Assembly: GCA_950295325.1 (NCBI GenBank)
Contig: OX485805.1
Coordinates: 30,181,501-30,245,500, forward strand
Length of the DNA stretch: 64,000 bases
Direction of reading: 5' to 3'
Source of the DNA: Polytrichum commune
Lineage: Eukaryota; Streptophyta; Polytrichopsida; Polytrichales; Polytrichaceae
The position numbers and the translations under genes are program-made. Shown here piece after piece: positions 22,066-34,213 of the stretch; the stretch's first letter is position 1; each line of letters starts with the position of its first letter. The notes below the pieces were generated by a model. The model did not search any database and was not told where the DNA came from. It was given only the letters and a program-made list of their open reading frames with translations.

Positions 22066-23109
22066 CTCCTAAGCACTTTAGCATGTTCACACTAATTGTG
22101 AATTTTGTTGTACTGGATGATATGAAACATTCATCAAACTCTTTTCAACTTGCTTTGTGTGGGTGTCACTTGCATGTATAAGTTCACACACACGCGCGTA
22201 ATTTACGTGTGGACTTCTTAAGTTAAATCAAGACACTAACCATATGGATGTGAACTTTAAGTTAATATTAGCAAGTTTGCTTCACAAAGTTTTGCAAAGT
22301 TTCTAACTTTGCAACCTTCAATATATAGCACATGAAGATTGTGTGTTACTCTCTAAAAAAGGCTTGGAGCTTTAGGGGTTAAAGTTGCATTTGTAGGCTA
22401 CTTAAACCAACACCTATATCAAATGTTCAAATAGTGTACATCCTCATAACAAGTATGTACATATTTTGCAGGATTTTCAGATGTTGGTGTTGGGTAGGTG
22501 TTGTTTTTGGGTTTACATACCTCATCAAAGGAAATTAAAATGGACCACTTGAAGGATTCCGACATGAACTAAAATCCAACATGAAGGTAATTCAATCATG
22601 TGTGAAAAAAATTGCACAAGAATAAACATTAAACACGTAAACTACAAAGAATTTGCCAAGGGGACTCTTCAGCAAGTAGGGTTGGCTATCGATGCATATT
22701 TATAATGTTCTTTGAGTCACAACATGTACCACTCAAATATAGGTGTCTTAATAAGAAAAAATGAATTGTATAAGGGTTGACTACCTCAATATTAAAACCT
22801 CTTTGGTAGAAGTTTGCTACACATGATTGCCACATGTGAGAGAGTTATATGTTATTTGATATTCAATATGATGTCTTGATGAATTGTCTTGAATGAGCTA
22901 CACTAGAAACCTATACGAGATTCTCCTACAAAGACATTCAATGAATTCAAGAATATCCACTTTCAACAATAATTGCTAAAATGTGGAAGTCTTTCCATTT
23001 CTTAGGGAAGAAACTAGATTACAACCACCTCAAGGATTTTCTCAAAGACAAATGTGAATTGTACTTGAAATAACCATTAACACCACCACATTGCAAGATC
23101 ACTACTATT
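22066..23109. other. No feature recognised
   Basis: AT-rich with no coding frames above 60 codons and no repeats noticed. Confidence 0.4.
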
Positions 23110-23442
23110 TAAGGTATTGAGGTCTTAAAGTAAGACCTTCCTTAAGGCGACACCTATTTTTCATCCTTAAGCCATCAACAAGTGAGTGCAATGGTGTCAT
23201 TGACTAAGTCATTCTTAAAAGCAATTAATTATATGCGGCATTAAGTACACTATAGCACCACTTTGGTCATTCATAGTACATCATTTATGGTGTTTAGTGT
23301 CACATGTGTAATAGTGTCACTTACCATATCTGAGGCATATCCTAGGTTACATTGATGATAAAGAACTTCACCAAAATTGTCAATTCATGACACGTGGCAT
23401 TCAAGTGTGCTTACTAATAACTTGCCATTAGCATGTCCAATA

Positions 23443-24164
23443 CAGTCTAACCTCGTTGATACAACACTCATTTATGCAACACCCTCGATATTACGACACA
23501 TTCTTGTGCGACTAAACTTTTTAGTTCAAAACTCCCTCTTTTATACGACTACGACACTCGATAATACGACATTTAGAATTCATTTTGTCATATTAAAGAG
23601 GTAATTAATGCTAAAATTCCTTACATCTATGTTATGTACATCGAAAATACATCCATTTTCACTTGGGAACTTCACTTATCATTGGGAACTTAATGATAAT
23701 TAGGGTTACTAGTGTAGAATGGACATGGTTAGGGTTGGAGTGGCGCCATGCCTGGTATGTTGCTAAACGTCATGCATCATTGTTTTGTAGTTTCTTATTA
23801 GAGAAATCTTTATATTTTGGTGTTAATGAAATGATTAGTTTTCAAAAGTTAGTAGGGAATTTAGATAAGATGACAATTGCTAACTTGGGTAGGCGACACT
23901 AGAGATCTTTGGACTTCAAGAATTCTTGAGTAAATTTGTATTTGGTTGGAGTTATGAGTTATTATTTCATACCATCTATATTGCTTAAACTCATTGTGCA
24001 TATATATATATATATATAAAAAAAAGTTCATGTTACTTATGTTTTCGTCTTCCCTCGATAATACGACAACTTTACACCATTTGTCATATTAATGAGAAGA
24101 CGACACCTCAATAATATGACTTTTTTGTGTTTCCCAAACGTGTCATACTAAAGAGGGAGAACAA
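23443..24164 (+). mobile_element. Pogo/Tigger-like element, copy A (722 bp)
   Basis: Starts CAGTCTAACCTCGTTGATAC after TA (23441-23442) and ends ...AAGAGGGAGAACAA before TA (24165-24166). The CAGT...CCTCGTTRATACGACAC termini and TA duplication fit pogo/Tigger/Lemi elements. TCGATAATACGACA words lie near both ends. A C-terminal transposase relic is present at about 23751-23902 (ISFQKLVGNLDKMTIANLGR). Comparison with 17520-17550 shows the empty site CACTAAC, confirming the boundaries. Confidence 0.85.
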
Positions 24165-24539
24165 TAGTGTTATGACGTGCATGCTTATGTTACACAATGG
24201 TCTACAAGTTGACTAAAGTGTACATTATTGACACTTGCCATTAGTATGCTCAAGAATATCTTCCTTTTGCATACTAAAATGCAAACACATGATACTTGCC
24301 ATAGTACACTAAGAAATATTATTGTAGTTGTGTAAGAAGGATGTAAAGACGCTTTTAAAAGAGCACCAACTTTGGTCAATCACAATGGCTTATCGAGGTT
24401 CTATCCGCTCAACGAGGCATTGCAAGGAGTGATCCACAAATGGGGGACAACACCTTCATTTGATAGAGGATCCTCACCCATACTAAGGTTGATTTTGTGG
24501 TGATTCTCACTTAGCAAGCCAACATCAATAGACCAAACT

Positions 24540-24568
24540 CCCCCCCCCCCCCGCGCGCGCGCGCGTGC
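24540..24568. repeat. C13 run followed by (GC)n/(GT)n
   Basis: Homopolymer C followed by alternating GC and GTGCGC, lying within the element at 23110-24768. Confidence 0.9.
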
Positions 24569-24802
24569 GCATAGTGGAGAGTAAAAGGCTCTTTCCTTAA
24601 GATGACTTTGTGAATTTTTGTGGGTTGCATAAGAATTTTGAATTTTTTGAATTTTTTTAAGACTTTGTATAAATTTTGTAATCTATGATTTGGTTTCCAA
24701 GCTATTTAACTTCCTTGAAATAAATTTTTTCCTTTCTTAAAGTGTTGCTTTAAGGCCTCAATACCTTACTGCACCTCGTTCGTAGACTTGCCATCAAAAT
24801 AT

Positions 24803-24838
24803 TATCCCTATCTCTATCTCTATCTCTATCTCTAGAGA
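24803..24838. repeat. (CTATCT)n hexamer repeat
   Basis: About five copies of TATCTC followed by TAGAGATA, which folds back on the array. Confidence 0.85.
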
Positions 24839-24839
24839 T

Positions 24840-27630
24840 AAAAGATTATGCCACTTTTGTTCTTATACTTTAGTTGTAGTGGAGTGTCCCCTATATAACT
24901 CCATTAGAGATAACTGGCAATCACTATTTGAGAATGTAGTATTAGGGAATCTCAAGTCTTCCTTTCAATTGGATCATCAAGTTTATGTTAATCTCTACCT
25001 CACAGATGCTACCGCACTCCACCACCCTAGGGAATTAGCCGGTTTGTAATTTTAGTCCCATACACCTTTCAACTTCCTTGACTCTAAAATCAATTTCATC
25101 TCGTTTACAAACATGTGAACACCATTTGTGCATAGATGTAAATAGTTTAGTAGGGCTGCAATGTTGAAAGTGCCCACAATAAGATAAGGAATCAATTGAA
25201 AGCAATTGAGAATATATATGCATAGATCATAACTTCACTTCTTATGTCAAAGAATTAAGTGAGAAAACATCAAAATTGCATGGAGGTGTTTATTGAAGGT
25301 GTATACAATTGATCTCTGAATGGTGACAACGGCCAAATGGCTAAGATTTAGGAAGCAATCATGGGGCCTTTAGAAAGAGGATGAGAAGCTCTATAAGATA
25401 CATTGTTTATGTAAACAAACAAGACTTGAAACAAATATCATCATTTGTTTCTTGAACCTCTGATGTTATATAGTGTGAGTTGGTAAATGATATGCCCTAT
25501 TAGTAATATCCCCATTGTTTGTAGTATGGCCCACAATATTTACCATAAGTAGTGTATTTGACTAGGATAGATGAGAACAACTTAGCATCGTCTTGTGGGG
25601 GAGGAGGTGTGACTTATCAAAATTTATCCAACAACATGTGGCCAAAGATATTGTGTGTTGTATTTGTCGGGCTGAAAAACTTGAAAGCTCTCAAAGGTAA
25701 ATTATTGTCCTAAATATAGGTAATTTCAAATTATGATAAATGAAGTGTTATGCATAATATGACCAATTCTCTTGTTTTAGATCTAATTTATGCTTCATAA
25801 TAAAGAATGGACTATGCAACTTGTAGTACACCCTATATGGATGGACAAAAAACAAATACTATATGAATACATGTAGTGCATCCGTTTCTCCATGACATTT
25901 CTTTGTCATTTGGGTAGGATACCTCTGTCACTTGTGATGATTGATCGTTTGGGTAGGGTTATACTTGTGATGATCAGCGGAACTAGTGCCCTTTAATCTA
26001 TCCCTAACTACACAAAGATTTTATTATCATATCAAAAGAATCATATAAAGTATTTTTGCCCACCCTCAAGTCTAAGTAATGGTATGTTATTTTAAACCAT
26101 CACTAATTATGAAATTTGGTAATGAAATTTCCTACTTAATATCTCCTCTACATCAAAATACCCCTCAGTCGCACATGATATACGAACCCATTAACAAGCC
26201 ACCCTCTATGAGCATCTTCTGAAGACGATCTCTCTAGCCACACTTGAACAAATATCAAGTTGTGCGGCATGTGCACAAGATGAAAACAACGACACTTGAG
26301 TGGGTGAAATGGAAGAAAAAAAGAACCAATATTCTCACTTTTTAGGTACATGGGTGGGAGTTCCTCTACAAGCATATCATTGACCAATTACATGGGTTCT
26401 TACTTGTACTCCCCGAGGCTTGGAGTTGGGATAGGTGGTCAATGCCTTAGTGGGGTTGGTTGCCTTCACTCCAAATTAACTTATTTGTTGGCCTCCTTCT
26501 CACGTAGCACCGGCTCCATGTCCGCCCAATGTAAATTAAGTGCACTTGGACTTGGACACAATACCTTCCTTGGTCAAGACCTCCAAAGTCTACCAAGAGT
26601 TTTCTTTGTACATGGGAAGTGCCATCATGAAGAACGTACATGTGAGTGAATAGTAGGTACATGTAGAAAGATGCAATTCATTACGGGTGTCATGTGTCAA
26701 GGTATTGAAGCTCATTGATTCTTTCCAACAAGTTTCATAGTTTTAGAACGAGTTCACATCACATGGGGCTCAATCTATATTGATTTAGTTATTTTGGGAA
26801 TGAAGTTGAGATGGCTAGTAGTGAGTTATGTAGTTGGGCGTGGATAAGGTTGGGAGCAACATCTGACGATTGCCAACATTTAGATGTGGTATCCCTACCA
26901 TTTATGATATAAATTTGGCAAAAAAATGAGAGTTGGAATGTCTAGGATTAGAGGAAACTTTATAGTCATGTTTGTTTGAGCGGTAAATTTTTGAACACGG
27001 GCAATGAATTTGTCAGTGCACATTAACACCATGTGAGCATAGGGTGAGATGGGCACAAGGTAGGACTGTATCTATATGTAACAATTTGCATGTAATGACC
27101 AAGAAATTGACCACCATCTACAACATCACACTTATGCGGTTCCAACTCTTGTTTTGATTGCTATAGGATTCCTCTATATTTTGCTTCTCTTGGTCTTATG
27201 TTTGGAGGAAACTTTGTTTCTTTTGGCTTGACCTTGTGTTTGACGGTCATGACTTGGCCACTGAGATTGCCTAATAAGCAAAAGACACTAAGGAGATGTT
27301 TACATCATGGACCATGAAGTTGTCCCATATCACTGGACATTTTTCCATGGTCACACGTCATGGTCACACTACGATGGTTCGATTTTTTTTACTTGAAGAA
27401 GCCCCCACCCCCCCCCCCCCAACCATTTTATTACCCTTTGAACGCAAGTGTATACATGAAAACATTCTAAATGACATACCCAAGATTTATGTCAAACAAA
27501 GGTTATGTAGTAAACTATCTGTATTACATAAAATACGTGATGGTGAAAAGTAAGCACGCCTATTATACCTAATTCTACGAAGACAACTTATCCTCCCATT
27601 ATTTTAATGGGGTGTTTGCTTGGTTGCAAA
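24840..27630. other. No supported gene
   Basis: No frame exceeds 100 codons and none has domain character. The region 26150-26660 has balanced composition with opposing open frames on both strands. Its minus-strand YVLHDGTSHVQRKL loosely recalls YILHDGSSSSDVPRF at about 6600, which may be coincidence. A C13 run lies near 27408. Confidence 0.35.

Positions 27631-27634
<4 letters not shown>

Positions 27635-27676
<42 letters not shown>
27635..27676. repeat. (TC)21 microsatellite
   Basis: Forty-two bases of uninterrupted TC. Confidence 0.97.
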
Positions 27677-27681
<5 letters not shown>

Positions 27682-28544
27682 TTGTTGATTGCACATGCAA
27701 TTGGTTGAATCTAGCAACATCTACATTGACCAAAGGGCGGAGGAGCTTAATGTTTGGTTATATACAAAATTCTTTTGAGTTTCACCAAGTTCAAAAATCA
27801 TAGTTCTTATATATTTTTTAGTTTTTTTAGTTTTTTTAGTTTAATATATACATCATGTAATTTCCAAGGAGAAAATAAAAAATATACTCACATGTGACAT
27901 TGATGATCAAAATATGAAATTTGTATTTGCATCTAAGGACATTCATGTTGTATATTTTTATCCAGAATGTTTAATTACATAGAGGTATTCATTTAATTTG
28001 AAACAATGCACTAGAAGATGAGTTAACTTTAGATAGAATAATTTTTTTAACACATTTTGCTAAACATAAAAGCATGTCGTTCAAATACATTTTTTATGCA
28101 CGGAGAGGCCTGGATAGGCCCTCTTAGACACTTAAGGGTTAACTAGAGAATATAATACCTACCTTCATTATAATATAGATGAACAACAAAGCTCAACAAA
28201 GAAGTGTACTTTCACATCCTCAAATGCAAGGCTTGTAGGAATCAAAATCTAGTATATCCCTTTTAACACCCTCGGACATGGTAACACGTTCATTAAACAT
28301 GCCAAAGGTCATGATGCATCACAAGACTTGTCTAATTCATAATATTGGATCGTCATGGGCCATGTACCTTAGGTTGAGTATATAACTTGCCAAGAGTGCA
28401 CCTTCAAATGCAACTTCAATTCACATAAGACAAGGTTCCCAAGTCTTACTGCTTCAAAATCCAAAGAAGTAAAAAGATAAAAAAAAATGGCATAGGCTCC
28501 GTATTATTACTTTATTATTCCAAGCATTGAGTGGATTGTTGATT
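27677..28544. other. No feature recognised
   Basis: AT-rich, with a triple (AGTTTTTTT) repeat at about 27820-27842. No gene or transposon end seen. Confidence 0.4.
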
Positions 28545-28735
28545 TAGTCAATGTGTTGAATCAAGCCCTAGTACCTTGACGTGCGGAAATTGTGAACTTT
28601 GGTATTAAGTAGGATAGCTACACATGATGGTATACTAGAAAGGGCGAACGTACTACGGAAAGGACACTACCAAATATTAAAGACACGAAACCATATTATT
28701 AGGTATTCAAATGAGTGTTCTTTGAGCCACCCCCA
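28545..28735. repeat. Dispersed repeat family, copy 1 (pair with 30541-30745)
   Basis: Shares GATTTAGTCAATG, AATTGTGAACTTTGGTA, TAGCTACACATGATG, TACGGAAAGGACACTACCAA and CAAATGAGTG-TCTTTGAG, in the same order and orientation, with 30541-30745. Confidence 0.85.
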
Positions 28736-28929
28736 ATGTATGATACAAGCTCCACATACCCAAGCACATCACCCTCCCCTTCATAACCCAAAGTCCCTTA
28801 AACATGGAAGAAAAGCTAGCCCCCCACCACGGGAGCAAGCACGGTCAAGTATATGGAGAAGAGGGCGTGGCCTAGAATGTTCGACGAACATATATTTTAT
28901 TCATTCCAGCCTTTTTTGAAGACCATAGT

Positions 28930-28950
28930 TCTTCTTCTTCTTCTTCTTAT
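28930..28950. repeat. (CTT)n trinucleotide run
   Basis: Seven CTT units in a row. Confidence 0.9.
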
Positions 28951-28988
28951 GGAGAAGGTACTCTAGTATACTAACACCATACAATTAT

Positions 28989-29478
28989 GGGTCAAACGTG
29001 TAAAAGTGGTAGCAAAGTCTTGTTTTTTTGGGTTCATGATGCCCTTTATTGTTGTTCTAGGTACTCAAATGTAGAGTATCAAGATGAGATCTTCAAAACT
29101 TATCATTGAAAATACTGCTCAAAAGGGTAATGGCTAAATCTAGTTTTGGACGTAAATTTCATGACCTTAAATATTTTGAAGTTGGAATTTTTTTTCTTTC
29201 ATATTCCTTGAATTTGTTATGTTTTAAACAACTATTAGACAATTACATGTTGAATATATGTACTTACACACTACTTGCACAATCTTCTAGAATATGTAGA
29301 CTTTTCTCAAAAGTTCTTTATGTCAACATAAATTGCTTGGCTTTGTAGGTTGATTTGTTTTTTTATATGTTTGTGATTTTCTCCTTTACAAATTTCAAAG
29401 TTAGTATATAATTTTGAATAACTTTCACTTAAACCTATGTAGGTAATGGAGTTGTGCACTTGACCATGCTTGCGCCCC
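28989..29478. mobile_element. Diverged relative of the 6897-7484 element
   Basis: Starts GGGTCAAACGTGTAAAAGTGG and ends GACCATGCTTGCGCCCCC, eroded forms of the 6897-7484 termini. The interior shares TAGGTACTCAAATGTAGA, AAGATGAGATCTTCAAAA, GTAAATTTCATGACCTTA and TTTTGAATAACTTTCACT. No target duplication remains visible. Confidence 0.65.
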
Positions 29479-30540
29479 CACACCATATACCTACACACAA
29501 CACCCCAGGCACACCCCACCTCTTCCCCCAGAAGTAACTAATATTTGTCCACTGGAATATCAACCCCCCATATGGGAAAGGCAATGGCAACATACTTGGT
29601 TCATAAGCCTTCCATGACCTCTATAAATAAATATCGCAACCAAATTCCCGTGATATCCAATATTTTACAAACAAAGCTACATACGCTATTGATAGCCTTC
29701 ACTTCTCTCGTGTTCGACAAATCCCCACACAAACAACTTAAGGACCAACAGACATTACAAAGCTATCCACACATGTGTCAACATCCTACTTGCCCAACTC
29801 GAAGCTTTACTCTTGTCAATGCCAAGCACTTCCAAAACAACACCCCCATAAACCAAATCATGTCATGGCTCCTACCTTTCACATGTCACCTCCCAAGATG
29901 CAAATGCCCAACTAGATATCCAAACGTGCTATGTTTCTTAGGCACAACACCAACAAATAAACTGCCATTGAAACCCAACCCAACATAAAAGTACAATTCC
30001 ATGAATTCACATATTGCAGCAACAGATATTTTTGAAGTAGCAATAACTTGAAAAAAAGGACAAACATGACATACTCACCCCCCCCCTCCCCTTCCTTATC
30101 CAACAAGGACATGTAATTCTCCTTCCCATCATTATCATTGTTGGATTAGAGGCACTTGAACACACAAAACAAACATGAAATATCTCATAGATCTCAAAAC
30201 ACCCACAACTCAAATAAATAGGCTAATGAAACCCTTCTCACAAATGACCATTACAAACATAACATTTCTCAACTTAGCCATAGCTAAGCTGAATAATGTT
30301 ATGTACTTTGCCCACATACTCCTCAACAAAAGAAAACTCAAAAGGAAACAAGAGTCCAATCCCCATAGATTTGGTAGTTATTTTATAAAGAAATTAAGCT
30401 AGATCAACCGGTCCACCTATTGGAAAGTAGAAATTAAGCCCTTGTCATGCTTTCCATAACCATACGTACATGGGTAGAGAGACGTGAACGAACAAAGCAC
30501 ATCGAATGTAAAACACCGAAGTTCCATATTCTTTTCTTTG
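29479..30540. other. No supported gene; 147-codon frame of unknown status
   Basis: The plus frame 29545-29988 is the longest non-repetitive frame in the window (147 codons). It is rich in Pro, Thr, His, Asn and Lys from a C/A-rich strand and shows no domain, signal peptide or membrane span. I consider it most likely chance. The rest is A/C-rich, with a C8 run at about 30079. Confidence 0.35.
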
Positions 30541-30745
30541 TTTGGTAGATTTAGTCAATGAATTGAACCAAGCCTAATACCTGACTTGGAGAAAATTGTG
30601 AACTTTGGTAGTAAATAGGCTAGCTACACATGATGATATATACTAGAGGGGGTCAACGTAGTACTACGGAAAGGACACTACCAAAAAGCCAACAAAACAA
30701 CCTTACTATAAATATAACCAAATGAGTGCTCTTTGAGTGCCATTC
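30541..30745. repeat. Dispersed repeat family, copy 2 (pair with 28545-28735)
   Basis: Direct-orientation partner of 28545-28735, separated by 2 kb, with scattered substitutions and small indels. Confidence 0.85.
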
Positions 30746-30796
30746 ATTGGTCATGAACCTTTGTAACAAGCTTATGAAACTCGTCAACTCAAAAGC

Positions 30797-31032
30797 GGTG
30801 TCCGGGGAGGTTCTTGGACATAATCGATCAAAACCCTAGAGTTTTTAAGTCCAACCGGTTACATGATGTGATCTATCGGTCCTTGTGTTGTTACCTTGGG
30901 ATGTATTCCATACCGGATCCTTGTAAATTGATCGGTAATTATCTTGAAGTCTTGAACTTCAACCGGTTATTTCTCAAACTTAATTGGTTCATATGTAAGT
31001 AGTGGTTGGTTCTTCCCGTTCATTGCTCAAGA
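30797..31032. repeat. Dispersed 235-bp repeat family, copy 2
   Basis: Begins near GTCCGGGGAGGTTCTTGGAC and carries CCAACCGGTTACATG, ACTTCAACCGGTTATTTCTC and TTCTTCCCGTTCATTG. Same order as 21847-22065 and 34890-35118. No terminal inverted repeat or poly(A) tail is evident. Confidence 0.8.
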
Positions 31033-31282
31033 GCAATTAACTTACATGAGGTGCCATTGATGCTTGGACCATGAAGAAAGTATCTATCTAGAACTAGGGT
31101 TCAAGTAAATACATACAAAAGATATGCCTAGAAGTACTATTGCATTGAAAAGTATTTTTTGTGTTGTCGCATGTACATCGCAAATCAAACTATTTGGGGG
31201 AAGGAACCTACACTGATATGTGCAATTAGGTTTCTCCACACTAATTTATGGACATTCTAGACTCTTTTAACTATTCAACATT

Positions 31283-31378
31283 CAAGCACTATCATAAAAC
31301 TCTCAGTGACCACCCCAAGCCTGCACACAAGACCAAATCATCACTTAGTTAATGCTCTCTCTCTCTCTCTCTCTCTCT
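31283..31378. repeat. Dispersed repeat leading into (CT)n (copy 2)
   Basis: Same 74-base block as 10402-10475 followed directly by about 24 bases of CT. The shared flank means the microsatellite was carried by a duplicating unit. Confidence 0.85.
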
Positions 31379-32900
31379 GGTTGGCTATATGTTTGTTATT
31401 TTTTTTTTCCGTGACTCCTAAGAGGACATGCTTGGTAATGTTGTAGTCATAATTTTCAAACATATTATTTTAAGGGAGGTTTTCTTCACTCATAGGACAT
31501 GCAACTCACATTGAATTGCCTCAAAGAATACTATGTGCATACACATTAGTAAATATTATGTAGAGGTTGCCTTTTATGTGCCTTCTAACACATTGAACTT
31601 TTGGCTTAAATCATTATATTTTACTATATAATTCATCACTTTTTGTACTTGAAACCCTACAAGATAGTTGTAGAGGCCCATGACCATTATTCACATTTCC
31701 ATTATGAGGCTCACTTTTTAGTAGTATATACATAATTATTATACACTTGCATCCATAAGGTTGGATATAATAGAAATATCCTAGATGTCTATGCATGAGC
31801 TTACAAAGTAGAGGAACTATTGATGAATATGAAATGATGAAATGGAGGGCATTCATGTTAGTGTTTGTGAAGGAAAAATCCCATAGATTGCAAACTTAAG
31901 GAGGAGAAACAACCCACTTATCTCCTTAATTTGGCAACTTTATGGAATTATTTCTCAACAATAATAACAATGGACCTACATGTTTATTTAGTGAAGCAAC
32001 TATCATATAGATATTGAGAAATGTAATGGGGTCGGGAACGTAAAAATGTTAACTATCATAAAAAACGTAAAGAACGTTAAATATGGGTGCATATTACTTA
32101 CATGACATATTCAATATGTGAGAAAGTTTGAATAAACAACATGGGTCTACAAGTATGAAATGAGGTGCTGAACAACATGGGGCATGCTAGTAAAAAAATA
32201 ATTAAAAAATAAATTTTTTGTAATCTAATTTTGACCCACATGAATCTTCATGGATAAAAGAGGCAGCTTATAACAAAATTTAACTAAAAGTAGAATCTTA
32301 AAATTATAGTTGGACTAAATTAGCAATCAATTACTAAAATGTAGGGTAAATTATGTAGATGAGTACCTCAATTTAGAATTAAATTAACATATACAATACT
32401 ATAAATAATTATATAATATAATATGGAGACAAAGCACATATAACATGTGGAGAATTTCTGGTGTCATGTGGACCGGTGGATTTCCGTATGCTCGTACATA
32501 TTGTTTTGAATGTACTAAATAATAGGATGGGGAGACCTCTCGGTTGACACCTAAAAGACAAGTTGAGGGGTTTCAGGTGAGAAGATTTCACGGCATCATG
32601 AGGAGATCTCCCTGTGTGGCTCTTGTAAGCCACCTTTTGGGCCACATCCCGGCCGAAACGGGAAATTGTCAAATTTTGGTGGCTTTCATTGAGTGTTTGG
32701 TAGTTAGAATCTCATCCATAGCAGGGAATAGAAGGCTATTATGTGAAAAGTTTATTTTTGCATGTAACCACCTTATCCTTTCTCTTGATCCTATAAGGAG
32801 AAGGTTGGCTAAGGTAGGAGGAGGTTGTTTTCATTATGTAGAATCATGCATAGTCTCCTAACAACAAAACAATAGGCTTTTTGAACCCTAAACCTCAAGA
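31379..32900. other. No supported gene
   Basis: AT-rich. The stretch 32440-32860 has somewhat higher GC and a 105-codon plus frame (32544-32861) without recognisable domain. Confidence 0.35.
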
Positions 32901-32905
32901 ACTGA

Positions 32906-33000
32906 GATTGGTGGTGTAGTTGATAGGGTGATCCCTAGCAAGTCTTGAGGTTGATTGAGCCGAGTGATTCAAACCCCTAATTTTCCGTATTAAACTCTAA
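32906..33000 (+). mobile_element. tRNA-derived SINE head (truncated)
   Basis: A polymerase III A-box-like TGGTGTAGTTGA (32912-32923) is followed at about tRNA spacing by a B-box-like GATTCAAACCC (32966-32976). The intervening sequence TAGGGTGATCCCTAGCAAG resembles a tRNA arm. No A-rich tail follows closely, so the copy is truncated or very old. Confidence 0.55.
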
Positions 33001-33990
33001 CACATGAGCGAAAAAATATGCATCATGTGCAATTGTTTGTGCGTATGGATTATTGATTATTGAACTATGTGACTTGAAGCAAATAAAGATTTGAGATATG
33101 TTGAAGTGGAGGCTATGAGCAATAGGTCGCGCAAATAGTTTATTAAGTTGGAAAAGAAGTGATTGAAAGGTTGTGCAAGCCAAGAATGAATAGATGTCGA
33201 TGAGAGAGAGAGTCTTGGTCATTGAGAAGAATGTTGACTGATACTTTAATCACGATGTATAATATGAGAGTTATGATATGATGGATGCTTTGTTGTAGGA
33301 AAGGAAGCGAGAAGTTAAAGGCTATGAGAGCCAATATTGAGATTGATCAAGGAAAACCCAACAATAGTCTAAGAAGCAAATTGATTTTAAGAATGAGAGA
33401 GGCAAGGACAATGGAGTTCTAGGCCATGGTCATGTATGTTTGTTCACTTACTATAGGAAAGGTAGTGAAGGCTTATCGCCATGAGAAAGGTGATGGGCAT
33501 TAAGAATTGAATGAAAAGTTAGCTATTAGAAGGTAAAAGAGAGGATAGATGATTGACCCAAAAATAGGAATGAGATAAGAGATTCTCTAGTACTTGGAGT
33601 AGTTTGAATAAGTTTATAGGCCACATGCATGAGTGATGAATGAAGTATAAAAGACAAACAACGAGGAAGATATTTTCCGGGTGGAGATAGAAAAAATAAA
33701 AGCTAATGGCATGTGCAAAGGTGATAACTTGTGAGAGGCAGTGGAGATTAGTTGCCAGATAAAGGGTGATAGTCTCATGGAATGCATATTAGTGTAGTGC
33801 CCATTTAAGGGTAGAGAATCAATGAAGTTGAGGGAAAGACAATGGCCTCAAGAAGATTGAGTAATGACATGACCGATTATGTCAAGGGAAAGTTAACACC
33901 CACATTGGGTTGGGAGGCAAATAGTCATGATTTAGAGCAAGAGAGGGGTAACTCTCATGACCATCATGACCAACATGTGATGGGCACAAT
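33001..33990. other. No supported gene
   Basis: A purine-rich plus strand (AATGAGAGAGG, GAAAGG words) keeps some minus frames open. No protein motifs recognised. The frame at 33842-34099 runs into the SINE. Confidence 0.35.
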
Positions 33991-34003
33991 TGTTATCAAT
34001 GAA

Positions 34004-34207
34004 ATTTGTTTGGTCCGAGATGACCTTAAACTACCGGATGATGCTGGAGAGATACCCAAATCTCAAGGAAGAGGTTGGCGGTTCAAATTCTGGTTGTGAA
34101 ATCTCCTCTCTACTTGACGGAAAACTTGCCAGGTGGTGAATTGCCTCCTGTGCTTTGGCGCTGGCATGTCAGCCTTTTGTCTCCAAAAAAAAACAAAAAA
34201 AAAACAA
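34004..34207 (+). mobile_element. tRNA-derived SINE with A-rich tail
   Basis: A-box TGGTCCGAGATG (34011-34022), B-box GGTTCAAATTC (34080-34090), then a GAAATCTCCTCTCTACTTGA body and an A-rich tail (34185-34207). A 6-bp direct repeat AATGAA flanks it (33998-34003 and 34208-34213). SINEs are transcribed by RNA polymerase III from these internal boxes and copied by LINE machinery. The LINE relics at 38.6-41.2 kb show that LINEs occur in this genome. Confidence 0.75.
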
Positions 34208-34213
34208 AATGAA

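Larger units (their letters stand above)
23110..24768. mobile_element. Inverted-repeat element split by a pogo-like insertion
   Basis: The left end TAAGGTATTGAGGYCTTAAA (23110 on) and its complement at the right (ending CAATACCTTA at 24768) define about 937 bp of host element plus the 722-bp insertion at 23443-24164. Interior subterminal words such as TGACACTTGCCATTAGTATG recur (about 23390, 23421, 24227, 24295). Inner parts match 17330-17705 in the opposite orientation. TA is a plausible target duplication, but the boundary bases are ambiguous. Confidence 0.65.

Noticed and set aside
26150-26660. Opposing ORFs with a YVLHDG-type motif similar to one near 6600
   Set aside because: Similarity covers only about seven residues, too short to call a shared family.
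29545-29988. 147-codon plus-strand ORF
   Set aside because: No domain, signal or homology recognised; composition follows an A/C-rich strand, and there is no promoter or splice context.
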